Positions 42,051 to 50,261 of a stretch of DNA of 64,000 nt are shown one piece after another. Every line of letters begins with the position of its first letter. Positions within the stretch are counted from its first letter, which is position 1. The notes under the pieces were generated by a model. The model saw only the letters and a list, made by a program, of their open reading frames with translations. It made no database searches and was not told the origin of the DNA. Source of the DNA: UBA2387 sp019454665 (lineage in GTDB: Bacteria; Armatimonadota; Fimbriimonadia; Fimbriimonadales; Fimbriimonadaceae); NCBI GenBank assembly GCA_045862995.1, contig BTVX01000007.1, positions 62,001-126,000 of the forward strand. The letters run 5' to 3'. The position numbers were made by a program, and so were the translations under genes.

Positions 42051-42947
42051 ATGCCTCGACCAAACTGGGCGCTGCTCACCACGATGACCCTGTGGGGTTA
42101 CAACTTCGTGGCGGTCAAGTTCGTCTACGTGGCGATGTCCCCGGCGGCGCTCGGCTTGGCGCGGTTCCTCGTGACGTGGGCGACCCTGGCCGCGATCGTC
42201 TGGGGCAAGGGTGGTTCGCTGAGGTGCCCCCAGGGTCTTGGGTGGCGCATCGCGTGGCAGGGCTTCCTGTCAATGGGCGTCTACATGGTGCTCTTCTTGG
42301 AGGGCATCGCGCGAGTCGCCCCCGGCGAGGGGGCGATTCTGCTGGCCACGTCGCCGATCCTCACCGCGATCATCGCGGCCCTGGTGGGACAGGAGCGGCT
42401 CGTGGCGGGGACGGTGGTAGGCAGTCTCACGGCTTTCGCCGGGGTCGGGCTGGTCGTTGGCTCGGGCGCGTTCTCTGGGCGAACGGATGTGGTCGGTGCC
42501 GGGCTGTTGCTCGCCTCGGCGTTGGTTTGGGCGGTGGCCACGGTCATCAGCAAGCCGATCATGTCCAAGGTGCCCGCGATCGAGATGTTCGCGCTCTCGA
42601 TGCCCGCTGCCGCGTTGGTCTTGGTGCCCTACGGGGTGCGGGACATGGTGGCCGTCCCCTGGGTGCAGCTCACGCCCACGGTGTGGGCCAACCTGTTCCA
42701 CGTCACGTTCCTTGCTGGGCTCGTCGGGTTCGTGGGGTTCTACCGTGGCGTCCAGCGGGCCGGCGCATCGGCGGCGATGCTGTATCAGTTCCTGGTGCCG
42801 CTGCTGGCGTCGTTCTTCGCTTGGGTGTGTTTGGGCACGGTGATGACGTGGGTCCAATGGCTCGGCGTGCTGGTCGTGCTTTTGGGCGTCGGTTACGCCT
42901 CGTGGAGCCGGTTGCGCGCGGCCGTGGTCAGAACCGCGAAATCGTGA
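42051..42947 (+). CDS. EamA-family (DMT) membrane transporter
   Basis: A 298-residue protein with ten hydrophobic segments arranged as two EamA repeats of five helices (LWGYNFVAVKF opens the first, GAGLLLASALVWAVATVIS the second). The drug/metabolite transporter superfamily exports amino acids, nucleosides and other metabolites. The substrate is not predictable. It follows the S10 peptidase gene by 4 bases, so export of an amino acid or peptide product is conceivable. It overlaps the end of the convergent secreted-protein gene by 20 bases. Confidence 0.9.
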   Translation: MPRPNWALLTTMTLWGYNFVAVKFVYVAMSPAALGLARFLVTWATLAAIVWGKGGSLRCPQGLGWRIAWQGFLSMGVYMVLFLEGIARVAPGEGAILLATSPILTAIIAALVGQERLVAGTVVGSLTAFAGVGLVVGSGAFSGRTDVVGAGLLLASALVWAVATVISKPIMSKVPAIEMFALSMPAAALVLVPYGVRDMVAVPWVQLTPTVWANLFHVTFLAGLVGFVGFYRGVQRAGASAAMLYQFLVPLLASFFAWVCLGTVMTWVQWLGVLVVLLGVGYASWSRLRAAVVRTAKS

Positions 42948-43461
42948 TGCGTCCGTCGTTGCGGTAGTAGCCCGCTCCCACCCCGGGGTCAATCGAGATC
43001 GTCCGAAGCATCTCCAGCCGGAACTGCCCCCCGGTGTCCGTCGGCAAGAACACGTGTCCGTACGCCAGTGGGCCGTTCTGGGCCTCGGCGCGGATCAACG
43101 GCGTCTCCGTCAGCAGAGCGCTGCCTGTGGACGCGCGGAACTGGAGCCACATCGGCACGGATTGGGTGCCCGTCGTGAACAGGTCCTCTTTGTGCAGGTC
43201 GTCGAACCCCTCGAAAGAGATCGTGAGCGGCCGGTTGTGCCGGATGGTGATGGCTTGGGTGACGGCGTTGGTGCCTGTTCCGTACCCGTCAATCGTCCAC
43301 GCCACACCGAGCGAGCCCTCGACATAGAGAAACACATCGTCGCGGCGCTGGATGGCCTCCATGCGCGGGATCGCCTTGGTCTGGGCCGGCGAGAGCCACG
43401 GAAGCGCCAGCAGTCCGGCCAGAAGGGCGGTGCGCCAGGGTTGGATTCCGTTGATGCTCAT
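42928..43461 (-). CDS. Small secreted protein of unknown function
   Basis: A 177-residue protein with a signal peptide (MSINGIQPWRTALLAGLLALPWLSPAQ). The mature part is beta-rich with many aromatic and Thr residues (RDDVFLYVEGSLGVAWTIDG, GQFRLEMLRTISID) and no known motif. The ATG is supported by a perfect TATAAT box ending 6 bases upstream. The last 20 bases overlap the EamA gene. Divergent from an ECF sigma factor gene, with 86 bases between. Not recognised. Confidence 0.65.
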   Translation of the reverse strand: MSINGIQPWRTALLAGLLALPWLSPAQTKAIPRMEAIQRRDDVFLYVEGSLGVAWTIDGYGTGTNAVTQAITIRHNRPLTISFEGFDDLHKEDLFTTGTQSVPMWLQFRASTGSALLTETPLIRAEAQNGPLAYGHVFLPTDTGGQFRLEMLRTISIDPGVGAGYYRNDGRITISRF

Positions 43462-43467
43462 GCCCGC

Positions 43468-43473
43468 ATTATA
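43468..43473 (-). promoter_or_regulatory. -10 box (TATAAT) of the small secreted protein gene, leaderless type
   Basis: On the minus strand a consensus TATAAT ends 6 bases before ATG 43461. No TTGACA-like sequence lies at the expected distance. Confidence 0.6.
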
Positions 43474-43547
43474 GGGAGGTCCCGGATGGCTTGGAGGTCG
43501 CCATTCGTGGGCTGGCAAGGTTGCCGGGCTGTGCAACAATCACCCGA

Positions 43548-44045
43548 ATGGACTTCGAGAAGCTGGCCCAAAGGCACAAGGATGCCGTGTACCGGCAGAT
43601 GGTCCGCGTGTGCGGCAACCACGACGACGCCGAGGACGCCCTGGTCCAAGCCCTGCTGCGCGCCTTCGAGCACGCCTCCCAATTGCGCGACGAGTCGGCA
43701 TTCCGGGGCTGGGTGTCGCAGATCGGGCGTCGCATTTGTGCTCGGATGCGGCACCGCGAGGAATTGCGGCCGCTGTCCTCGCTCGGAGATATGGACTTCG
43801 CGGACGAAGGGGCCGATCCCAGCCTACGTGCCGAGCAAGACCACCTGGTGTCCTGCGTCAAGAGCGCCGTGGGGACGTTGCCCGCTCTGTACCGGCCGGT
43901 TTACGAGATGAGGGAGATCGAGGGCCGAACCGCCGAGGAGACGGCGGAGGCCCTCGGGCTCACGGTCGCCGCGGTCAAGTCTCGGCTGCACCGTGCGCGG
44001 GCCATGGTCCGGGCGTATCTGGACGAGAACGCTTGCTCGCCCTAG
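43548..44045 (+). CDS. ECF-type sigma factor, without an adjacent anti-sigma gene
   Basis: A 165-residue sigma-70 family protein. Region 2 (NHDDAEDALVQALLRAFEHA, then FRGWVSQIGRRICA) and region 4 (RTAEETAEALGLTVAAVKSRLHRAR) are present. ALVQALLRAF departs from the usual DITQEVFLRAF. The genes on both sides are a secreted protein and an alpha/beta hydrolase, and no membrane anti-sigma factor is visible, so control must be by another route. An AACAAT element precedes the ATG by 7 bases. Confidence 0.9.
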   Translation: MDFEKLAQRHKDAVYRQMVRVCGNHDDAEDALVQALLRAFEHASQLRDESAFRGWVSQIGRRICARMRHREELRPLSSLGDMDFADEGADPSLRAEQDHLVSCVKSAVGTLPALYRPVYEMREIEGRTAEETAEALGLTVAAVKSRLHRARAMVRAYLDENACSP

Positions 44046-44205
44046 CCGTGTCCCCCAGAAGTGGGACTTGGTGGGCTCCGCGGAGCGCGATAACCTGTGA
44101 TCGTTGCTGGCATGGCGTTGGGATGAATTCTCCCGTGAATTCACCTCCAGGGCCGGTTTGCGACGCCAATAATCGGATCGAGGCAGTATCTTGAGGATGT
44201 CCCAG

Positions 44206-44937
44206 ATGGTGAATTCGCGTACCCAACTTCGTATCGAGCAAGCGATTGTTGCTCCGGCCCTGATGCCCAGGCCGTTCTTTCTTCTGCCGGATTTCGCAAG
44301 CGACCACCGCTTGTTCGACGAGCAGATCCGCGAGTTCCCGCACCTGCGCACGCCGAGTTGGATTCGCCCGCACGATGGCGAGGACCTGTCGGCTTACGCC
44401 GAGCGTTTCGCACGCTGGCTGAATTTTCCGAGCGGGGCGGTCATCGGCGGGGTGGGCTTTGGCGCCGTCGTCGCCCTCGAGATGGCCCGAAAGCCCTATG
44501 TCCGCGACCATCTGGGCGGTCTTCTCCTGATCTCCGGCTACCGATCCCGCCGGGCGGTTTCGATGGGCTTCAAGATGAAGGCGTTCATCAACTCGCGCGT
44601 TTCTGACAAGGTCCTGCGGAAGCGGCTCGTGAAGACAGCGGCCAGCGTCAACGAGGACGGTTTGAACCGGCGCGCCAAAGAACGACTCATGGAGATGGCC
44701 AAGCGCGCCGACCTCGAGTTCTATCGCTGGGCGGTGAGCCAAACCGCCAACTGGCGGTTCAACGGCCCCGAGGTGGACTTCGCGAACGTCCCCGTGTTGC
44801 AGATTCATGGCAAGTACAACCGCGTGATTCCCAGTGCGGGCAACCCCTCGGTTCAACTGGAGGGCGGTCATCTGGTGCAATACACCCACGCACCGCAGGT
44901 AAACGACACGATCCGACGCTGGATCAGCGAGCTCTGA
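44206..44937 (+). CDS. Alpha/beta-hydrolase fold protein lacking the nucleophile Ser
   Basis: A 243-residue protein with the alpha/beta-hydrolase outline: FFLLPDFASDHRLFDEQ at the first strands, the nucleophile elbow region GGVGFGAVVALEMA and the C-terminal LQIHGKYNRVIP and GGHLVQYTH. At the elbow the G-x-S-x-G pattern reads G-V-G-F-G, so the nucleophile position (residue 84) is Gly. Either it is not a hydrolase or it uses another residue. The last acid (KYNRVIP, Asn for Asp) is also changed, while His is kept. The start is uncertain: ATG 44197, ATG 44206 and a TTG at 44191 are in frame. GAGG 9 bases upstream favours 44206. Confidence 0.78.
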   Translation: MVNSRTQLRIEQAIVAPALMPRPFFLLPDFASDHRLFDEQIREFPHLRTPSWIRPHDGEDLSAYAERFARWLNFPSGAVIGGVGFGAVVALEMARKPYVRDHLGGLLLISGYRSRRAVSMGFKMKAFINSRVSDKVLRKRLVKTAASVNEDGLNRRAKERLMEMAKRADLEFYRWAVSQTANWRFNGPEVDFANVPVLQIHGKYNRVIPSAGNPSVQLEGGHLVQYTHAPQVNDTIRRWISEL

Positions 44938-44956
44938 TCCGACAGCGGTCCGCGCT

Positions 44957-44985
44957 GCGAAAGCCCGCCTATGGCGGGCTTTCGC
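44957..44985. terminator. Perfect 13-bp bidirectional terminator hairpin
   Basis: GCGAAAGCCCGCC pairs perfectly with GGCGGGCTTTCGC around a TAT loop. It follows the alpha/beta-hydrolase stop by 19 bases and covers the stop codon of the convergent membrane protein gene, so it serves both. Confidence 0.85.
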
Positions 44986-45532
44986 GGTCTATGGGCGGCA
45001 ACAGTTGACGGTCCAGATCGTTGCGTGCGATGCTCCCCGCCTGCGGGATGAACTGGGTGAGCCAGTTGCCTTGAACAATGGCGCGCCCCCGCATGCCCTC
45101 GCCGACGCTCAGCAGCACTTCGATGGCGCAGTGGTATTCGCGGATGTCTCCTTGCTCGGTCTCAAGCTGCACGAGGAAGCGCGTTTTGGGATCTTCCAAG
45201 GTGTCGAAGTCGGAGAACCACGTTCCGATGCCGGGGATTTCGGCGAACCGAGACACCACCAGCACCTCGCTCAAGTGCAGGACCGCCTCCTTGCCCGTGG
45301 CGGGTTTGGCGTGCTTGAAGCCCTGCCGCAATCCGACGACCACCGAGACGATGCCGAGGATGATCAACGCAGGCCCGATGGGCGCAAAGAGCAGGAGGCT
45401 CGGGTTGTCGGAGCGCATGTAGACCAGCGTGCCGGCCCCGTACAGCATGAGGCTGACGAGGAAGCCGATGAGGATCGCACCCGCCCCGCCGGCGATCCAC
45501 CACCCGACCTTGTCCTCCTTGCGGTAGTTCAC
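44969..45532 (-). CDS. Two-helix membrane protein of the exosortase operon
   Basis: A 187-residue protein with two membrane helices (about residues 11-35 and 48-68) and a C-terminal soluble domain of about 110 residues with strands (VLHLSEVLVVSRFAEIP, TRFLVQLETEQGDIREYHC). GTG start, 7 bases after the EpsI-like gene. Its position at the end of the exosortase operon suggests an accessory role in polysaccharide export or anchoring. No known family was recognised. Confidence 0.65.
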   Translation of the reverse strand: MNYRKEDKVGWWIAGGAGAILIGFLVSLMLYGAGTLVYMRSDNPSLLLFAPIGPALIILGIVSVVVGLRQGFKHAKPATGKEAVLHLSEVLVVSRFAEIPGIGTWFSDFDTLEDPKTRFLVQLETEQGDIREYHCAIEVLLSVGEGMRGRAIVQGNWLTQFIPQAGSIARNDLDRQLLPPIDRESPP

Positions 45533-45539
45533 CCGTCGC

Positions 45540-46250
45540 TCAGAAGTAGCCGCCGCTCGATTCGTGGGCCGCGTCCATGTACTCGCCGATGAACGTCACG
45601 AGGTCTTCCTTGGTGGCGTTTCGATACAGGGGGATGAACCGATAGAACACGCCGTCGGTGTTGCCCTGCCCAAAAAGCTGCTCCCAGAAGATGTCCAGCT
45701 TGATGCCCATGGTCGTGGGCGAGAAGTTCTTCGGGCCGCGATAGAAGTACACGGCGAAGCCCTTGCCCATCTCGGCGTGCTGAAGCTGAGCCAAGCTTGC
45801 CGAGATCGTGCCCCGCGTCTTGGTCGGGATCTGGATGCGGTCTTCCTGGATGATGTTCCAGCCTTGCGCCGAGAAGCATACGCGCGGGTCGTGGAAGCTC
45901 TCCTTCTTGTTGCTGGCGATGAGCACCACGTCGAACGCCTTGTTCGTGCCCTCGAACCGCCGCGCCACGATGCCGTAGGGAACCAGCACGTCGTAGGTGG
46001 ACTGGCTCATCTTGTAGCTCTGGTCGGGGTCGTCCGGGCTGGGAACATACCGGTAGGCCGGCATCGAGTAGGGGGCCAGCTTCTCCAAGTCGTCCTCCGT
46101 CTTGGTGGCCTGGGCGGGCCGTGCCGAAAAGGCGAAATAGGCTCCGGCGGCAGCCAAAACCCCGGCCAGCACATAGGTGCGCAACAGGATGGGGGAGCCC
46201 TTCTTGACGGGGGCATCGTTGGCGACAGGGGTTTCTTCTATTCTTTCCAT
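45540..46250 (-). CDS. epsI: EpsI-family exosortase-associated protein
   Basis: A 236-residue protein with one N-terminal membrane helix (about residues 22-41) and a periplasmic EpsI (DUF3485-like) domain. Typical features are VVLIASNKKESFHDPRVCFSAQGWN, in which HxPxxC-like residues sit, and the later VYFYRGPKNFSPTT and LFGQGNTDGVFYRFIPLY. EpsI proteins go together with exosortases in extracellular polysaccharide clusters. The gene overlaps the exosortase gene by 13 bases. The open frame upstream of this ATG is antisense or out of frame with the exosortase and is not coding. Confidence 0.85.
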   Translation of the reverse strand: MERIEETPVANDAPVKKGSPILLRTYVLAGVLAAAGAYFAFSARPAQATKTEDDLEKLAPYSMPAYRYVPSPDDPDQSYKMSQSTYDVLVPYGIVARRFEGTNKAFDVVLIASNKKESFHDPRVCFSAQGWNIIQEDRIQIPTKTRGTISASLAQLQHAEMGKGFAVYFYRGPKNFSPTTMGIKLDIFWEQLFGQGNTDGVFYRFIPLYRNATKEDLVTFIGEYMDAAHESSGGYF

Positions 46251-47359
46251 CCCAAAAGCCTCGCGAACTGGAAGAGGATGATGAAGCAGAGGATCAGCGT
46301 GATGAAGCCGCTGTAGTCGTGGAACGCCATGCCCGCCTCGTGCCCGAACTCGTTGCCGACCACGCCGATGAGCGCGATGCGGAGCCCGTTGATGAACAGG
46401 GCCAGCGGGATGACGAGCAGCACCATAGCGAGGTTGCCCCACCACTTGAGCTTGGCGATCAGCACGAAGAAAAACGTGAAGGCCGTGAGCGCCAGCACCA
46501 ACTTGAGGCCGCTGCACGGCACGGCGACGTTCAGCGTGAACCGGTTCAACAGGATCGTCGTCACGTCGTCGCGGTATGGGTTCAACGCGAACGCCTTGAG
46601 CAGACTGTAGGCGACATCGGTGCTGATGATCTGAAGCGGGTTCAGATAGATGTCAATGATCATCGTCCAGATCGGCAACGCGAACGCCAGATAGACGATG
46701 GGCAGGCTCAAGGCGATCATCCATCGCCCGCCGGCCACAAACCACACGCCGAACATCAGCGAGAGCAGGAAAAGCAGCGATAGGAACGCGTCAATCTCCT
46801 GAATGTAGGCCGGACGCAATATCCAGATGATCGGCAGGAATAGGATCAACGCGGGCCAGAACGGCCTCACGGGCAGCGAACTCAGGCCCTTGAAAGACCC
46901 GTCGTCGTCGCCGACGAACACTGAGCGCTCGACCAGATACTGGAGCCCGGTGAGCAACCCGCCCGCCGCCAGAACCACGCCCGACCACATCAGCGCGGAC
47001 GTGTTGAACGAACCCGTCATCAGCCGCACGACAGGAATCGCGAGGGCCGAAACCGCAGTCAACGAGGCGAACGTGGACCACAATCGTGGACCCGCGTTCC
47101 ACCAGCGGTAGATGACGTAGCCCGAGATCAACGGGACGAGAAACCCGTGCGAGTAGTAGCCGTCTTCGCTGAGCCACAGCTCCGGCATCGCTTTGATGAG
47201 CGGCCAGAACGCAGCGACCAGGCCCGCCATGAGAGCGACGCCGGGCAGGAACGCGGGCGACTTGAGCACCAAGTCCACGCTGAGGCCCTTCAGCGGCGAT
47301 TTGGCGGCTGGCGCCGCTTCCACCTTTGCTTCTGTCACCTGTCCCGCACCAACTTCCAT
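46238..47359 (-). CDS. Exosortase
   Basis: A 373-residue polytopic protein of the exosortase/archaeosortase family, membrane cysteine proteases that recognise C-terminal sorting signals (PEP-CTERM in the classical type). The catalytic triad is visible: Cys in VAVPCSGLKL, Arg in FINGLRIALIG and His in MAFHDYSGF. There are about nine membrane helices. The N-terminal 30 residues are an Ala/Lys-rich tail. It is followed by EpsI and a two-helix membrane protein in one operon and preceded by GT4 genes, the setting of exosortases tied to extracellular polysaccharide. No sorting substrate was seen in the window. Confidence 0.92.
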   Translation of the reverse strand: MEVGAGQVTEAKVEAAPAAKSPLKGLSVDLVLKSPAFLPGVALMAGLVAAFWPLIKAMPELWLSEDGYYSHGFLVPLISGYVIYRWWNAGPRLWSTFASLTAVSALAIPVVRLMTGSFNTSALMWSGVVLAAGGLLTGLQYLVERSVFVGDDDGSFKGLSSLPVRPFWPALILFLPIIWILRPAYIQEIDAFLSLLFLLSLMFGVWFVAGGRWMIALSLPIVYLAFALPIWTMIIDIYLNPLQIISTDVAYSLLKAFALNPYRDDVTTILLNRFTLNVAVPCSGLKLVLALTAFTFFFVLIAKLKWWGNLAMVLLVIPLALFINGLRIALIGVVGNEFGHEAGMAFHDYSGFITLILCFIILFQFARLLGWKE

Positions 47360-47441
47360 GGATTGCTCGCAAGGCTACCGCACCGGCGCGTTCTGCCGCT
47401 GTCCGACACCTTTTGTCCGACTCTGCCGTGGGTCTCCTTCA

Positions 47442-48614
47442 TCAAACTCCTTTCCGCCGCTCGGGGTTCCGTACACAGGCCTCGATCGCATCCAAAGTCA
47501 AGTCCACGGTTCGCCGCCAATCGAATCCCTCCGCTTGAGCAAACCCCCTTGCAGCCCTGGCCTGACGCTCGGGCGCGGCAAGGAACCGGGAGATCGTCTC
47601 GGCGATGGACGCGACGGACGCGGCGTCGAAGTAGAGGCATGCATCCCCGCCAACTTCCTTCATCGCGGCGTGATCTCCCGACAGGACGGGGGCTCCCGCG
47701 CGCATGGCCTCCAGGACGGGGATGCCAAACCCCTCGTACAGCGAGGGGAACACGAACGCCTCGGCAGCGGCAAACAAGGCGGGAAGGTCTTCGTCGGGCA
47801 CGTAGCCGAGAAACGTGATGGCGTCGTTCAGTCCTTGGTGAGCAATGAACTCGCCGATGTCGCTTTCGCGCCAGCCTGGGGCGCCGGCCACGACCAATCC
47901 GACGTCGGCGGCGGAGGGCTGACGCCGCACCACGGCCAACGCCTCGATCAGCCGACGCAGGTTCTTGCGGGGCTCCAGAGTCCCGAGCGTGAACAAGAAG
48001 CGCTGGTGGACGACGCCGAGGGAAGCCAGCCGTGCCCGGGACACGCCCTCGGGCGCTAGGGGCGGCGCGTCGTTGCCCGGCCCCAAGGGAGTGACGGCGA
48101 TCGGCGTCTGACGTCCGTAAACGCGTCGGATATCGCGGGCCGTGGCCTCGCTGTTCGTCAGCACCAGGTCGGCGTTGCGGCACGCGTAGGCCAGTGCCCA
48201 CCTTTGGTAGACGGCCTTGCGCCGCTTGAAGAACTCGGGGTAGAGGACCGGCACGAGATCGTGGATCATCACGACCCGTTTGGCCGAACATCTGCATGGC
48301 AACCCCGTTGCCATCGAGAACCACGCGTCCAGACCGTGCTCGGCGATTTCGTGTGGCGGCTTGGCGAACTCCCACCACACACGCTGCGGGCGGCGGCTGA
48401 ACGAAACTTCGTGGAACCGGAGGCCTCCCGCGAGCCACCGGTCTTCGAGCGGCATCCCGGCGGGGACGTACACCTCGTACCGGTGTCCGCGCCCCCGCTC
48501 GGCCAATCCGTCCAGCATGCGCATGACGTAGCGCCCGATACCGGCCTTGCGATAGCCGTCGCGCGTGTCGAGCAGCACGGCGCTGACGCCGATGCGCAAC
48601 GGCCTAGCGTGCAT
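47442..48614 (-). CDS. Family 4 glycosyltransferase (mannosyl/galactosyl-type)
   Basis: A 390-residue GT-B enzyme. The acceptor half has GIGRYVMRMLDGL and the donor half LFTLGTLEPRKN and the E-x7-E motif in PSLYEGFGIPVLEAMRAG. It adds a sugar from a nucleotide donor to the growing exopolysaccharide. It overlaps the upstream GT4 gene by 11 bases, and the two proteins share the same sequence blocks (SEATA, GTLEPRKN versus GGINPRKN, YEGFG), so they arose by tandem duplication. 82 bases separate it from the exosortase gene. Confidence 0.92.
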   Translation of the reverse strand: MHARPLRIGVSAVLLDTRDGYRKAGIGRYVMRMLDGLAERGRGHRYEVYVPAGMPLEDRWLAGGLRFHEVSFSRRPQRVWWEFAKPPHEIAEHGLDAWFSMATGLPCRCSAKRVVMIHDLVPVLYPEFFKRRKAVYQRWALAYACRNADLVLTNSEATARDIRRVYGRQTPIAVTPLGPGNDAPPLAPEGVSRARLASLGVVHQRFLFTLGTLEPRKNLRRLIEALAVVRRQPSAADVGLVVAGAPGWRESDIGEFIAHQGLNDAITFLGYVPDEDLPALFAAAEAFVFPSLYEGFGIPVLEAMRAGAPVLSGDHAAMKEVGGDACLYFDAASVASIAETISRFLAAPERQARAARGFAQAEGFDWRRTVDLTLDAIEACVRNPERRKGV

Positions 48615-49737
48615 GAAGCTCCTTGAGCGCCCGCAGGGTGGCCTCGGCGGTTCGCTGCCACGTGAAGGCACCCGCACGTTCCAGCCCCCGAGCAATGCGT
48701 TCGTTGCGGACGTCGGCGTTTTCGGCCAGCGCTTCGGTCAGGGCTTGAGCGATCGAGCCGGGGTCGCTCGGGTCGGCGTAGGTGGCCACGTCGCCGCCCA
48801 CTTCGGGCATCGAGGAGGTTGCGCTGGTCACCACCCTGGCCCCCAGCGCGAACGCTTCGAGGATGGGCAAACCGAAGCCCTCGTAGTGCGATGGGTAGGC
48901 GAAGCATTCGCATCGCGCCATGAGCGTGGCGATCTGAGCATCGTCCACAAACCCGACGAAATCCACGCGCCCCTCCAAGCCCTGTTCCGCAACGGTTCGG
49001 TACACGGCATCGTCCTTCCATCCCTTCGGACCAGCCACGACCAGACCCAAATCGGCGTGCTCGGGTCGGCTGGCGATCTCCCCAAAAGCCCTGACCAGGC
49101 CCACGAGGTTCTTCCGCGGATTGATGCCGCCCACATTCAAGATGTAGCGCTTGGCCCGCACGCCGAGGGTGTCCAGTTCGCCGTCGGTCACCGACGAGGC
49201 ATCGCGCCGCATCGCGCCCAGATCGGTCGCCAACGGGGTCACCCAGATCGGCTTCGTCCGTCCGAACAGCCGGCGCACGTCGCTGGCCGTCGCCTCGCTG
49301 TTGACCACGAGCCCCTCGGCCCGGCGGCACGCGATTCCGATGGTCAGCCTCAAAGCGTGGAGCCGTCTTTGGTCGAAGAACCCTGGATACAGGAACGGGA
49401 TGACGTCGTGGACCATGCTCAGGCGCTTGACGCCTCCCAGCACCGGCGCCGCCCCGTTGATGTTGAACAGCACGTCCGCTCCCCGTCGCTTCGCCTCGGA
49501 TCGGAAGCGCACCGTGTGCCACCACGTGCGGTTGCCTGGCGGTATGGGAAGCACCTGCACGTTGGCTCGCCGCCACGCCTCGGGCACGTCGAACGCATCT
49601 CGAACCCACAGGTGGTACCGGATCGAACCGTCCAAGGCGAACAGATGGTCGAACAGCCCGACCGCATACCGATGGGTGCCATCGCGCGCGATCCCGGGTT
49701 CGCGCGTCAAGTGGTAGGCGTCCAAGGCGACTGTCAT
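48604..49737 (-). CDS. Family 4 glycosyltransferase
   Basis: A 377-residue GT-B enzyme, first gene of the block that leads into the exosortase operon. Donor-half signatures are ILNVGGINPRKN and PSHYEGFGLPILEAFALG, with the two Glu of the GT4 E-x7-E motif. The acceptor half has GTHRYAVGLFDHL. It is a paralogue of the next gene with a different acceptor loop, so the pair may add successive sugars. The divergent RmlC-like gene starts 47 bases away. Confidence 0.92.
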   Translation of the reverse strand: MTVALDAYHLTREPGIARDGTHRYAVGLFDHLFALDGSIRYHLWVRDAFDVPEAWRRANVQVLPIPPGNRTWWHTVRFRSEAKRRGADVLFNINGAAPVLGGVKRLSMVHDVIPFLYPGFFDQRRLHALRLTIGIACRRAEGLVVNSEATASDVRRLFGRTKPIWVTPLATDLGAMRRDASSVTDGELDTLGVRAKRYILNVGGINPRKNLVGLVRAFGEIASRPEHADLGLVVAGPKGWKDDAVYRTVAEQGLEGRVDFVGFVDDAQIATLMARCECFAYPSHYEGFGLPILEAFALGARVVTSATSSMPEVGGDVATYADPSDPGSIAQALTEALAENADVRNERIARGLERAGAFTWQRTAEATLRALKELHAR

Positions 49738-49771
49738 AGGCGGGTTCAGCGTAAAGGTACCAGCCGCCGTC

Positions 49772-49777
49772 CATAAT
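49772..49777 (+). promoter_or_regulatory. -10 box (CATAAT) of the RmlC-like gene, leaderless type
   Basis: CATAAT ends 7 bases before GTG 49785, in the 47-base divergent space next to the GT4 gene. Confidence 0.4.
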
Positions 49778-49784
49778 CTCGCCT

Positions 49785-50258
49785 GTGGAACCTCAGGATA
49801 CGGGCATTCCGGGTGTTTTGGTGCGTCCGTTGCGGCGTTACGACGACCCGCGCGGCTGGCTGATGGAGTTCTATCGCGACGACCTCGGACCCGAGGGCTT
49901 CCGTCCGGCGATGGGCTACCTGAGCGTCACGCGCCCGGGCATCGCGCGCGGTCCGCACGAGCATCGCGACCAGACCGACGGCTTCGCCTTCCTTTCGGGC
50001 GAGTACGAGTTGTTCCTGTGGGAGAACCGGCCCGGTGAAGCCGAGGCCTCGGTGCGGCTGCGCGTGGGCGAATCAAACCCGGTCTTCGTTGTCGTGCCCC
50101 CCGGAGTCGTCCACGCGTACCGCAACGTCGGCGAATCCGACGCGTTCGTGATCAACATCCCCAACCGACTGTACGCTGGGTGGATGCGCCGCGAACCCGT
50201 GGACGAGATTCGCCATGAAGACACGCCCGAGTCCAGGTTCCGCTTGCCCGAAGCGTGA
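49785..50258 (+). CDS. dTDP-4-dehydrorhamnose 3,5-epimerase-like cupin
   Basis: A 157-residue RmlC-family cupin. GVLVRPLRRYDDPRGWLMEFY, the active-site His region ARGPHEHRDQTDGFAFLSG and VVVPPGVVHAYRNVG match the family. It is somewhat shorter than classical RmlC (about 180 residues) and lies without rmlA, B or D, so it may be an RmlC-like epimerase of another sugar nucleotide, or a WxcM/FdtA-type isomerase. The setting beside GT4 genes supports a sugar-nucleotide role. GTG start with a -10 box upstream. Confidence 0.78.
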   Translation: MEPQDTGIPGVLVRPLRRYDDPRGWLMEFYRDDLGPEGFRPAMGYLSVTRPGIARGPHEHRDQTDGFAFLSGEYELFLWENRPGEAEASVRLRVGESNPVFVVVPPGVVHAYRNVGESDAFVINIPNRLYAGWMRREPVDEIRHEDTPESRFRLPEA

Positions 50259-50261
50259 GGT

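Noticed and set aside
38624..42082. Minus-strand open frame of about 1150 codons antisense to the secreted protein and S10 peptidase
   Set aside because: No family pattern and biased composition; both plus-strand genes have signal peptide or catalytic motifs.
44046..44205. Possible riboswitch or small RNA in the space before the alpha/beta hydrolase
   Set aside because: Several short hairpins (GTCCC/GGGAC, GCTCC/GGAGC, TGAATTC/GAATTCA) occur, but they do not combine into a larger fold or match a known class.
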